64,000 nucleotides of DNA from NCBI RefSeq assembly GCF_022835695.1, contig NZ_BQUV01000001.1, positions 372,001 to 436,000 of the forward strand, written 5' to 3'. Positions within the stretch are counted from its first letter, which is position 1. Each line of letters opens with the position of its first letter. Shown piece after piece: positions 1 to 8,189 of this stretch. A program made the position numbers and the translations under genes. Source of the DNA: Bradyrhizobium sp. Ce-3. GTDB taxonomy: Bacteria > Pseudomonadota > Alphaproteobacteria > Rhizobiales > Xanthobacteraceae. A model generated the notes under the pieces. The model saw only the letters and a list, made by a program, of their open reading frames with translations, was not told where the DNA came from and made no database searches.

Positions 1-933
1 CGCCTGCGCGGAATGATAGCCGAGCTCCTTCAGCGGATAGCCCTCGAGGATGTTCAGCATCTCGCAGATCACCACGCCGCCCGAGCTCGGCGGCGGCGCC
101 GAGACCACGTGATAGCCGCGATAGTCGCATTCGACCGGTGCGAGCTCGCGAACCTTGTAATTGTCGAGGTCCTCCTGGGTCAGCAGGCCCTTGCCGGCCT
201 GGCTCGAGGCGACGATCGCCGCTCCCACCCAGCCCTTGTAGAAGCCGTCGGTGCCGCGCTTGCTGATCTCGCGCAGCGTCTCGGCAAGCTCGTGCTGCGT
301 CAGCCGCTCGCCGACCTCGAACGGCTTGCCGTTGTTGAGGAAGATCGCGCCCGAGGCCGGATCCTCCTGAAAATCCTTGGTCGAGGTCTGCAGCATGCTG
401 ACGTCGCCCTGATCCAGCACGAAGCCGTCCTCGGCGAGTTGCAGCGCCGGCGCGATCACGTCGGCGCGCTTCATCGTGCCGTATTTCTCGCGCGCATATT
501 CCATGCCGGCGACCGAGCCCGGCACGCCGACCGCGAGATGCCCCTTGGTCGACAGGCCGGGTATGACGTTGCCGTCCTTGTCGAGATACATGTTGGCGGT
601 GGCGCCCTTCGGCGCGGTCTCGCGGAAATCCAGGAAGGTCTTGCGGCCATCGGCGAGCTGGATGGTCATGAACCCGCCGCCGCCGAGATTGCCGGCGGCG
701 GGATAGGCCACCGCGAGCGCGTAACCGACCGCAACCGCCGCATCGACCGCATTGCCGCCCCGCTTCAGCACCTCGACGCCGACCTGCGTCGCGAGATGCT
801 GCGCGGAAACCACCATGCCGTTCTCGGCGGCGACCGGCGCCACCGACGCGGCGCGGCCAGGAGCTGACGCTGTGACGCCGATCGCGACAATGGCCGCGAC
901 CATCCATCGCTCGCCGGTTTGTGGATTTTTCAT
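1..933 (-). CDS. ggt: Gamma-glutamyltransferase, N-terminal part (cut by window edge)
   Basis: Gamma-glutamyltranspeptidase, an Ntn-hydrolase that removes gamma-glutamyl groups from glutathione and related peptides in the periplasm. Only the first 311 codons are present; the gene continues past the left edge, so the autoprocessing Thr of the small subunit cannot be seen. The protein begins MKNPQ at an ATG (931-933 on the plus strand), has a signal-like hydrophobic stretch at about residues 11-28, and then shows the large-subunit motifs GGNAVDAAVA and NLGGGGFM. It lies 114 bp behind the ABC ATPase gene on the same strand and is probably the last gene of that peptide-uptake operon, which would supply the importer with amino acids released from gamma-glutamyl peptides (inference). 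Confidence 0.93.
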   Translation of the reverse strand, partial: MKNPQTGERWMVAAIVAIGVTASAPGRAASVAPVAAENGMVVSAQHLATQVGVEVLKRGGNAVDAAVAVGYALAVAYPAAGNLGGGGFMTIQLADGRKTFLDFRETAPKGATANMYLDKDGNVIPGLSTKGHLAVGVPGSVAGMEYAREKYGTMKRADVIAPALQLAEDGFVLDQGDVSMLQTSTKDFQEDPASGAIFLNNGKPFEVGERLTQHELAETLREISKRGTDGFYKGWVGAAIVASSQAGKGLLTQEDLDNYKVRELAPVECDYRGYHVVSAPPPSSGGVVICEMLNILEGYPLKELGYHSAQA

Positions 934-1047
934 TGGAGTTCCCCCGATTGCCGCCGTTTGGGTGCGGCGTATGTTGCTTCTATCGGAGCGAGCAAGTGTA
1001 GCAGGCTGCGTGCCCGCACACTATAGCCGCGTCAGCCTTGACTTCCC

Positions 1048-2661
1048 TCAGCCGGACGCGCGCGCCGCGGCCTGCCCGGCAAAATCCAGCACCGGCGTCG
1101 CCGCGAGCAACGCCCTCGTGTACTCATGCTGCGGGCGGTCGAACACATCGTCGCGCGATCCCTGCTCGACGATGCGGCCGCCCTGCATCACCACCACGCG
1201 GTCGGCGACCTGCTCGACCGCGGCGAGGTCATGGCTGATGAACAGACAGGCAAAGCCGTATTGCGCCTGCAGCCGCTCGAACAGTCTCAGCACCTGGGCC
1301 TGGATCGTCATGTCGAGCGCCGAGACCGGCTCGTCGGCGACCACGAAGGACGGATGCCGCACGATCGCGCGCGCGATCGCGATACGCTGGCGTTGACCGC
1401 CCGAGAGCTCATGCGGCCAGCGTTCGGCGAACCCGGCAAGCCCCACCTCGTCGAGCATGCCGACAACACGCCGGTCGCGCTCGCCGGACGACAGCTCCGG
1501 GACGTGGCACAGCGGCTCGGCGACGATCTCGCCGACCCGCATCCGCGGGTCGAGCGACGAATAGGGATCCTGAAACACGAGCTGCGAGGCCAGCCGAAAC
1601 GCGCGGTCGCGCGATGCGATCACGTCCCTGCCCTGAAAGCGGATCTCGCCTGCGGCCGCCGGGATCAGCCGCAACATGGCGCGGCCGAGCGTGGACTTGC
1701 CCGAGCCGCTGCCGCCGACCACGGCGACGGTCTCGCCCGCGCCGATCTCGAGATCGACGCCATTGACCGCGGCGACATCGGCATCCCGGCGGAACAGGCG
1801 CTGCCGCCCGCCGAATGCGACCTTCAGGCCGCGCACGCTGATCAGCGGCGCGCCGCCGGCGCGGCGCCCGGTCGCGGCGCGCCGCCGCGGCAGCGCATCG
1901 ACCAGTTGACGCGTGTACGCTTCGCGCGGCGCTGAGAGGATCTGCTGAACGCTGCCGGCCTCCACCATCTTGCCTTGCCGCAGCACGACCGCGCGCTGCG
2001 CATAGCGCGACACCAGACCGAGATTGTGGGTGATCAGCATCACCGAGGTACCGTGATCACGCGCCAGTTCGACCATCAGGTCGAGCACCTCGCGCTGGCT
2101 CAGCGTGTCGAGCGCGGTGGTCGGCTCGTCGGCCAGCAGCAGCTTCGGCCTCAGCAGCATCACCGAGGCCAGCATGATGCGCTGGCGCATGCCGCCGGAG
2201 AATTCATGCGGATAGGCATCGAAGGTGTGCTCGGGATCGCGGATCTGCACTCGCGCCAGCATCTCCAGGCAGCGCTGCCTGATCTCGCCCCGCGTGAGCT
2301 TCTCGTGCAGCGCAAGGCCTTCGGCCATCTGGGCGCCGACGCCGATCGCCGGATTGAGCGACACCATCGGTTCCTGGAACACCATGCCGACCGAGCGGCC
2401 GCGCAGCGCGCGCATGCGCTGCGGCGTGATCGCGGCGAGATCCTCGCCGTCGAGCCGGATCGCGCCGCCGGCCCGCCGCAGGCCCGCCGGCAGCAGGCCG
2501 AGAATGGCGCGTGCCGCGGCGGTCTTGCCGCTGCCGGACTCGCCGACCACGGCGAGGAATTCGCCGCGCTCGATCGCAAACGACACATCGTCGACGACAA
2601 CGGCGCCGGTCCTGGCGGCCTCGATGCGCAGGTGATCGACCGTGAGCAGCGGCGCGGTCAT
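1048..2661 (-). CDS. Peptide ABC transporter, fused double ATP-binding protein (DppD-DppF type)
   Basis: Cytoplasmic ATPase that powers a dipeptide/oligopeptide importer. At 537 aa it holds two complete ATPase domains in tandem, as in GsiA-type proteins. Domain 1 has Walker A GESGSGKT (residues 40-47), signature FSGGMRQR (154-161) and Walker B LLLADEP (174-180). Domain 2 has Walker A GGSGSGKST (316-324), signature LSGGQRQR and its own DEP box. I chose the ATG at 2661 (MTAPLL) because it overlaps the stop of the upstream permease by four bases (ATGA), which implies translational coupling; an open frame continues upstream to 2742 but lies inside the permease. The substrate is unknown; the neighbours (C45 hydrolase, GGT, omega-aminotransferase) suggest an amide- or peptide-linked amino compound. 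Confidence 0.93.
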   Translation of the reverse strand: MTAPLLTVDHLRIEAARTGAVVVDDVSFAIERGEFLAVVGESGSGKTAAARAILGLLPAGLRRAGGAIRLDGEDLAAITPQRMRALRGRSVGMVFQEPMVSLNPAIGVGAQMAEGLALHEKLTRGEIRQRCLEMLARVQIRDPEHTFDAYPHEFSGGMRQRIMLASVMLLRPKLLLADEPTTALDTLSQREVLDLMVELARDHGTSVMLITHNLGLVSRYAQRAVVLRQGKMVEAGSVQQILSAPREAYTRQLVDALPRRRAATGRRAGGAPLISVRGLKVAFGGRQRLFRRDADVAAVNGVDLEIGAGETVAVVGGSGSGKSTLGRAMLRLIPAAAGEIRFQGRDVIASRDRAFRLASQLVFQDPYSSLDPRMRVGEIVAEPLCHVPELSSGERDRRVVGMLDEVGLAGFAERWPHELSGGQRQRIAIARAIVRHPSFVVADEPVSALDMTIQAQVLRLFERLQAQYGFACLFISHDLAAVEQVADRVVVMQGGRIVEQGSRDDVFDRPQHEYTRALLAATPVLDFAGQAAARASG

Positions 2662-3470
2662 CCGTGTGCCATCCTGGGATCGAGGCGATCGCGCAGTGAA
2701 TCGCCGAGCAGATTGATACCGAGCAGCGTCAGCGCGATGCACAGCCCGGGCGCGATGCTGAGCCAGGCCGCGGTCTCCATATAGGGCCGGCTCGCCGCCA
2801 GCATGTTGCCCCAGGTCGGCGCCGGCGGCGGCACACCGAGGCCGAGGAAGCTCAGCGCGCTCTCGGCCAGCAGCACCCAGCCGAACATGCTTGTGGCGAG
2901 CACCGCTACCGGCGCGATCGCATTGGGCAGCACGTGGCGGAGCATCGAATAGGTCTCGGAGTTGCCGATCACCCGTGAGGCCTCGATATACTCCTTCTCG
3001 CGGATCGAGAGCACGGTGCCGCGCACCACCCGCGCGACCGAGGGGATGTAGGCGAGCCCCAGCGCCAGCACGAGGCCGGACTTGTTGGCGCCGATCACGA
3101 TCATCACCGCCAGCGCCAGCAGGATGCCGGGAAAGGCCAGCAGCGCGTCGTTGACGGCCATGATGATGCGGTCGGTCCAGCCGCGCAGATAGCCTGCGAC
3201 GCCGCCGACCAGCACACCGACGCTGATGGCAATCAGGACGGTGGCGAACGCCACCACCACGCTGGCGGACGCGCCCGCCATCAGCCGGCTCAGCACGTCG
3301 CGGCCGAATTCATCGGTGCCGAACCAGTGCAGCGCGGACGGCGCCTGCAGCCGCGCCTTCAGGTTGATGCGCAGCGGATCGAACGGCGTCCACAGTGCAG
3401 CTGTTACCGCGGTGCCGAGCAGCAGGACGATCAGCGCGCCGCCAATCACGGTGTTGATGCGCCATTTCAT
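2658..3470 (-). CDS. Peptide ABC transporter permease, DppC family
   Basis: Inner-membrane permease subunit of the Dpp/Opp importer class, 270 aa with about six membrane segments. The N-terminal segment is followed by the family motif HWFGTDEFGRDVLSR (about residues 48-62). The cytoplasmic EAA loop that docks on the ATPase is visible as EKEYIEASRVIGNS (about 158-171), and the family C-terminus GINLLGDSLRDRLDPR is intact. It sits 16 bp after the DppB-type gene and overlaps the ATPase gene by 4 bp, so the two permeases, ATPase and binding protein form one transport operon. Confidence 0.93.
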   Translation of the reverse strand: MKWRINTVIGGALIVLLLGTAVTAALWTPFDPLRINLKARLQAPSALHWFGTDEFGRDVLSRLMAGASASVVVAFATVLIAISVGVLVGGVAGYLRGWTDRIIMAVNDALLAFPGILLALAVMIVIGANKSGLVLALGLAYIPSVARVVRGTVLSIREKEYIEASRVIGNSETYSMLRHVLPNAIAPVAVLATSMFGWVLLAESALSFLGLGVPPPAPTWGNMLAASRPYMETAAWLSIAPGLCIALTLLGINLLGDSLRDRLDPRMAHG

Positions 3471-3486
3471 GCAGCGGCCACCCTTT

Positions 3487-4431
3487 TCATGCCACTGCGA
3501 CCCTTGGATCGAACAGCGGATAACAGAGGTCGACGATCAGATTGACGACGACGTAGATCATAGCGGTGAACAGCAGGCAGCCCTGCACCACCGGATAGTC
3601 GCGCGCAAAGATCGAATCGACCAGCAGCCGGCCGAGCCCCGGCAGCGTAAACACGGTCTCGATCACGGCGATGCCGCCGAGCAGATGGCCGAGCAAGAGG
3701 CCAATCAGCGTCCAGGTCGGCGCAAAGGCGTTGGGCAGCACGTGGCGGCCGAGCACCAGCCATTCCGGCACGCCCTTGGCGCGCGCATGCGTGACATATT
3801 CGAGCCGCAGCACCTCGATCGAGGACGCACGCGCCATCCGCGTCAGCACGCCGATCTCGACCGCTGTCAGCGTCACGATCGGCAGTACCATGAACATCGC
3901 CGCCTGCCAGACATTCTCCGAGAACGGCACGTAGCCGATCACCGGCAGCCATTTCAGCTTCAGGCCGAACAGCAGAAGCAGCAACAGGCCGAGCCAGAAG
4001 CTCGGGATCGACAGCAGCAGCGTGGCGCCGCCGACGATCGCAAGATCGAGCGCGCTGTTCTGCTTCCACGCCGCGATCAGGCCCGCCACGACCGCGATGC
4101 AGGCGGCAATGCCGACGGCCACCAGCACGATCACGGCAGAGACCTGGAAGCGCTCCAGGATCAACGGCAGCACCGGCAAGTTGTTGGTGATGGAATGGCC
4201 GAGGTCGCCGGTGGCAAGCTTACCTAGCCAGTACAGGAATTGCAGCGGCACCGGCTGATCGAGCCCGAGCTGCGCGCGCAGTTGCGCGGCCTGCGCGGCG
4301 TCGGCGCTGTCGCCCAGCATCACCTGAACCGGATCCCCCGGGATCAGGCGCACCAGCGTGAACACCGCGACCGCCACCAGCAGCAGCGTCGGGATCGTCA
4401 TGGCCAGCCGTCGCGCGAGATAGCTCAGCAT
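3487..4431 (-). CDS. Peptide ABC transporter permease, DppB family
   Basis: Second inner-membrane permease of the Dpp/Opp importer, 314 aa. It opens with the typical DppB start MLSYLARRLAMTIPTLLLVA followed by the conserved RLIPGDPVQVMLG. The EAA-type loop THARAKGVPEWLVLGRHVLPN and the segment TVFTLPGLGRLLVDSIFARD are both present, and six membrane spans are expected. The start at 4431 lies 16 bp after the binding-protein stop, and the stop lies 16 bp before the DppC-type gene, so it is the middle gene of a tight operon. Confidence 0.93.
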   Translation of the reverse strand: MLSYLARRLAMTIPTLLLVAVAVFTLVRLIPGDPVQVMLGDSADAAQAAQLRAQLGLDQPVPLQFLYWLGKLATGDLGHSITNNLPVLPLILERFQVSAVIVLVAVGIAACIAVVAGLIAAWKQNSALDLAIVGGATLLLSIPSFWLGLLLLLLFGLKLKWLPVIGYVPFSENVWQAAMFMVLPIVTLTAVEIGVLTRMARASSIEVLRLEYVTHARAKGVPEWLVLGRHVLPNAFAPTWTLIGLLLGHLLGGIAVIETVFTLPGLGRLLVDSIFARDYPVVQGCLLFTAMIYVVVNLIVDLCYPLFDPRVAVA

Positions 4432-4447
4432 CGCCGCGGTCCCTCCT

Positions 4448-6019
4448 CTACTGCACGCTCACGCCCCAGTAGCGCGGTTGTCCGAACAGCCAGCCGGCAA
4501 ATCCCTTGACGTTGTTGCGCAGGCCGGCGATCTCGGCGCCGTTGAACAGCACGATCATCGGCACATCGTCGATGAAGCGGCGGTGCAGTTCGTCGAACAG
4601 CTGTTGCCGCTTCGCCTTGTCGTCGATCATCATCGATTCCTGCAGCATCCGCTGCGCCTCCGGATCGTCCCAGACCTTGCGCGGCTGCGTCGCCTTCGGT
4701 CCCATCAGCATCTCGAAAGAGAGCGACGGGTCGAGCCGCGGCGAGTAGACGAAGGCCATCGACTGGTAATCGCCGCGGTTGTAGCGATCGAGCTGGGCGG
4801 CCCAGTCCAGCACCTCGATCTCGATATTGATGCCGACGGCCTGCGCCATCGCCTGCACCAGCACCGCGGAATCGAACACATAGCTGTAGCGCTTGTTGGC
4901 GATCATCTTGATCGGCTGGCCGTGATAGCCGGCCTGCGCCAGCAGCTTCTTGGCTTCCGCGACGTTCTGGGTGTAGCCGTGGGCCTCGACCTCACCGTAG
5001 AACGGGCTTCCGATCGGCAGCGCCGAGTTGTTCGGCCGCGCGATGCCCTCCATGACCGCGTCGATGATCTGCGGTGTATCGAGGCTGAGCGCGATCGCCC
5101 GCCGGATCCGCACGTCCTTGAGCAAGGGATCGCGGGTCTGAAACAGGATGCCGGTGAGACCGAGCGCGGGCGTGATGTTGAGCCGCACATCGGGCCGTGC
5201 CTTGAGATCCTCGACATCGGGGATCGCAAGGTTGCTGATCGCATCGAGCGAACCGGACAACAGGCCCGCCTTGGCCGCCGAACTGTCGGGAACGACGTTG
5301 AACCTGATGCGATCGACCTGCGCGATCTTGGCGCCGGTATAGCCGGTGCGCGGCTCGCTGCGCGCGGCGTAACCGTCGAAGCGCACCAGGTCGACGTATT
5401 GGCCGCGCTTCCATTCGCCGAGCTTGAACGGTCCGGTTCCGACCGGCGCGATCCACTTGCCGTCGGGCCCGACCGAGTCGCGGTGGATGATCGCGGTCTG
5501 CCCGCAATCGGGCCGCGCCAGTGTCGAGAGGAACAAGGCGGTCGGCCGGTCCAGCGTGATCGCGACGGTCTGCGGGTCCGGCGCCTCAATGGTCTGGATC
5601 CGGGCGATGCCGGTGACACTGAATTCGGACAGGCAGCGCCATTGGGTGGCGGGATCGAGCCAGCGCTTCAGCGACCAGATGACGTCGTCCGCGGTCATCG
5701 CGGCGCCGTTGTGGAACTTGACGCCTTGCCGGAGGTGGAAGGTGTAGGTCCTGCCGTCGTTCGAAACGGTCCAGCTGTCCGCCAGCATCGGCCCGATCGA
5801 GGTATCGTCGCGGAACGCGACCAGGCCCTCGACGATATGCGCCATCACGCCGTCGGTGTTGGCGTCGCGGTTGGTGCCGGGATCGGTGGAACGGATATCG
5901 GCATTGAGCCGCGTCCGCAGCAGCGTCTCGGCATCCGCGCGCAGCGGCTCCGCTGTCAGCATCGCCGACAGCGCCAGCAGGCCGACCATCATCGCACGCG
6001 ATGGCCGCCACAGGAGCAT
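4448..6019 (-). CDS. Peptide ABC transporter substrate-binding protein (SBP family 5)
   Basis: Periplasmic solute receptor of the DppA/OppA class (family 5), 523 aa, delivering substrate to the permeases encoded just downstream. The signal peptide is residues 1 to about 31, with cleavage near LRADA-ET. Family features include LADSWTVSNDGRTYTFHLR, the GVKFHNGAAMTADDV block and repeated Arg/Asp-rich contacts toward the C-terminus. I placed the start at the ATG at 6019: it overlaps the stop of the hydrolase gene by one base (TGATG) and gives a proper signal peptide, whereas the frame that remains open further upstream lies inside the hydrolase gene. An alternative internal start (MMVG) nine codons later is possible. 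Confidence 0.92.
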   Translation of the reverse strand: MLLWRPSRAMMVGLLALSAMLTAEPLRADAETLLRTRLNADIRSTDPGTNRDANTDGVMAHIVEGLVAFRDDTSIGPMLADSWTVSNDGRTYTFHLRQGVKFHNGAAMTADDVIWSLKRWLDPATQWRCLSEFSVTGIARIQTIEAPDPQTVAITLDRPTALFLSTLARPDCGQTAIIHRDSVGPDGKWIAPVGTGPFKLGEWKRGQYVDLVRFDGYAARSEPRTGYTGAKIAQVDRIRFNVVPDSSAAKAGLLSGSLDAISNLAIPDVEDLKARPDVRLNITPALGLTGILFQTRDPLLKDVRIRRAIALSLDTPQIIDAVMEGIARPNNSALPIGSPFYGEVEAHGYTQNVAEAKKLLAQAGYHGQPIKMIANKRYSYVFDSAVLVQAMAQAVGINIEIEVLDWAAQLDRYNRGDYQSMAFVYSPRLDPSLSFEMLMGPKATQPRKVWDDPEAQRMLQESMMIDDKAKRQQLFDELHRRFIDDVPMIVLFNGAEIAGLRNNVKGFAGWLFGQPRYWGVSVQ

Positions 6020-7179
6020 CAGGACGCCCTCGCGGTCGCCGACGGCGCGGCCTCGTTGCGCGGGCTGACCGCGACGTCGAGCCGGTAGGAGGTGAATTGC
6101 CGGTTCAGCGCCGGCAGCGGCGCGACTTCCATCAGCCCGCTGGCCGGCTCCATCACGATCATCGCGACGGTGGCGCTGAGATTGTTGCTGAGGTTGCGCC
6201 GCGGCGGCCGGCACACCGACCAAGGATAGGCGAAATCGTCGAACAGCGCCGATTTCACCGTCTCGAAGCCGATGGCGCCGAGATGCGGCTGCAACAAATC
6301 GCGGACCCGGATGTCGCGATAGAGACTGTCGGGCGTGCTGGCGATGCCGGTGTCCTTCAGCTTGCCGAGCGCAACCGGGCTGACAAAATGGTTGGCGTGC
6401 ACCAAAAGCCCGCGATCGGGATGCACCTGGAAGGTCTCGTCCGGCGCGCATTCGAAGTCGATCGCGACGCCGTCGCGATGGCTGACGATCATGTTGTTGG
6501 CGGCGGACTTCTTGGTGCAATAGACCGTGCGCATCGCCAGCGCGACGTGATCGCTCTCCAGCACCTTGCGCCGGATCAGCGCCAGCGGTGCGCCGATCTG
6601 ACGATAGTCACGATCGCACTGCAGATAATTCGCCGTGATCGCGATGCCGACCGCGTTGAAACCGCAGCGGCCGAGCGCGCCGGCTTCGGTGAAGGTCATG
6701 AGATCGGGACCATCGTCGCGGCGCACCTTGAGCACCACCGCCGTCTCGGCACATTCCCGCTTCCAGTCCCAGTTCTGGGCGTGGATCAGCCGCCCCGACG
6801 CGCTCGCCTGCGGCAGCACGACGACGCCGGTGCAGCCGTCGGGCTCGTCGGGCGTCTTCAGCCGCGCCCGCACCGACGGCTCGGCGAGCTTGAGGATCTC
6901 GGTGCGGGCATTGAGCAGCACGATATCCTCGAACGGAACGCCGGCGCCCTCGGCAATGCCGTGCATCTCTTCGATATAGGTCGGCTCGAACGCCTCGATC
7001 ACAGGAAGATAATCGCGCACCAATTCGGCGACGCCGGCGGCATCGAGCGACAGCTCCTTGAGCTGAGCGAAGTAGTGCGAGGTGCCCTTGCGGATACGAT
7101 CGGCCGCCTGGCGGCCATACTGCTTGCCGCGCTCGTGCGGCGGGCCGGAGATTTCGATCAGGGGAAAGGGTTCGACCAT
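6019..7179 (-). CDS. C45-family peptidase / acyl-CoA:6-aminopenicillanate acyltransferase-like hydrolase
   Basis: Ntn-type amide hydrolase of the C45 (isopenicillin-N acyltransferase-like) family; members cleave amide bonds in N-acyl amino acids, beta-alanyl amines and related compounds. Of 386 residues, the block LLNARTEI (about 88-95) is the family's conserved motif upstream of the nucleophile, and DGCTG (Cys at about residue 116) supplies the N-terminal nucleophile released by self-cleavage. The following GRLIHAQNWDW is also characteristic. I use the ATG at 7179; a TTG at 7191 is possible but its Shine-Dalgarno would abut the start. It is the first gene of the transport operon, suggesting that imported substrate is hydrolysed in the cytoplasm. 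The exact substrate cannot be told. Confidence 0.85.
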   Translation of the reverse strand: MVEPFPLIEISGPPHERGKQYGRQAADRIRKGTSHYFAQLKELSLDAAGVAELVRDYLPVIEAFEPTYIEEMHGIAEGAGVPFEDIVLLNARTEILKLAEPSVRARLKTPDEPDGCTGVVVLPQASASGRLIHAQNWDWKRECAETAVVLKVRRDDGPDLMTFTEAGALGRCGFNAVGIAITANYLQCDRDYRQIGAPLALIRRKVLESDHVALAMRTVYCTKKSAANNMIVSHRDGVAIDFECAPDETFQVHPDRGLLVHANHFVSPVALGKLKDTGIASTPDSLYRDIRVRDLLQPHLGAIGFETVKSALFDDFAYPWSVCRPPRRNLSNNLSATVAMIVMEPASGLMEVAPLPALNRQFTSYRLDVAVSPRNEAAPSATARAS

Positions 7180-7198
7180 CGTTTGCGCCAACTTCCTT

Positions 7199-7237
7199 TT
7201 GCGTTTCCGCGGAAGCTAATGTATTTTGTAAGTACAT
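7199..7237 (+). promoter_or_regulatory. Candidate GntR promoter and overlapping palindromic operator
   Basis: In the short divergent gap, TTGCGT (7199-7204), a 17-bp spacer and TATTTT (7222-7227) resemble a sigma-70 promoter pointing at the GntR gene, with a predicted transcript start at or next to its ATG (7236). The same bases carry an imperfect dyad ATGTA-N9-TACAT (7219-7237) that covers the -10 box and the start codon, a position suited to autorepression. The dyad also lies upstream of the divergent hydrolase operon. Confidence 0.4.
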
Positions 7238-8177
7238 GAAACAAAAATCTGCGCCCATTGCGAAGGCAGCCCCGAGCCGCCTGCAACGCGAACTGTCCGC
7301 GGGCATCCTGGAACTGATCCGGGCGGAAAAACTCGCGCCCGGCACGCGACTTGCGGAGGTCGCGCTGGCGGAACGGCTGCAGGTGTCGCGCACGCCGGTG
7401 CGCGCGGCGCTGAAATTATTGGCAGGCCGCCGCCTCGTACGGGTCGGCGCGAGCCGCGGCTACTTCGTGACCGACACGGTTCCGCCGGCGCCGAAGACAC
7501 CAGGCAAGCCCGCGCCTGCGGATACCGACCGGCTGTTCGTCGCGATCGCGCGTGACCGGCGCAGCGGCCGCCTTCCGGTCGACGTCTCCGAACGCGACCT
7601 GATGCAGCGCTACGGCGCCTCGCGTCCGGTGGTGCAGCGCGTGCTGGCCAAGCTTGCGGAGGTCGCGGCGGTGCAGCGCAAGCCCGGACACGGCTGGCGA
7701 TTTCAGCCGATCATCGCCGACGCCAAGGCGCGCGAAGAAAGCTACCGCTACCGGATGCTGATCGAGCCGGCCGCCCTGCTGGAGCCTGGCTTTCGGCTCG
7801 ACCCGGTCTGGGCCGCCGAGATGCGGCGGCGTCATCAGGACGCGACCAAGCAGACCTGGAGCGAGACCGCGAGCATCGCCTTCTTCGAAATGAACGCCGC
7901 GTTCCACGAGGGACTGGCGGCGGCCTCCGGCAACCGCTTCCTGCTGGTCGCCGTGCAGCAGCAGAACCGGCTGCGCAGCTTTGCGAACTACGACTGGACC
8001 TTCGGCTATGAGCGCGTGCTGGTGAACTGCCGCGAGCATCTTGCGATCCTCGACCGGCTCGAGGCCGGCGAGCGCGAGACCGCGGCCGCGCTGATGCGCA
8101 GCCATCTCGAAGGCGCATCAAGGGTCAAACGCGTCACCGACAAGGCGGCCGAGGTCCGCATCCGCAACAGCAAGTAA
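7236..8177 (+). CDS. GntR/FadR-type transcriptional regulator with two winged-helix domains
   Basis: Probable DNA-binding repressor of the flanking peptide/amino-compound locus, 313 aa. Residues 16-80 form a classical GntR winged helix (ALAERLQVSRTPVRAALKLL). Residues about 97-158 form a second, similar one (SERDLMQRYGASRPVVQRVL), joined by a Pro/Lys-rich linker. Residues about 165-300 are all-helical and match the FCD-type effector domain. It is divergent from the hydrolase/ABC operon and 12 bp upstream of the aminotransferase gene, so it likely controls both. No Shine-Dalgarno precedes the ATG. The duplicated DNA-binding domain is unusual for the family. Confidence 0.85.
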   Translation: MKQKSAPIAKAAPSRLQRELSAGILELIRAEKLAPGTRLAEVALAERLQVSRTPVRAALKLLAGRRLVRVGASRGYFVTDTVPPAPKTPGKPAPADTDRLFVAIARDRRSGRLPVDVSERDLMQRYGASRPVVQRVLAKLAEVAAVQRKPGHGWRFQPIIADAKAREESYRYRMLIEPAALLEPGFRLDPVWAAEMRRRHQDATKQTWSETASIAFFEMNAAFHEGLAAASGNRFLLVAVQQQNRLRSFANYDWTFGYERVLVNCREHLAILDRLEAGERETAAALMRSHLEGASRVKRVTDKAAEVRIRNSK

Positions 8178-8189
8178 CAGGAGGTCTCC

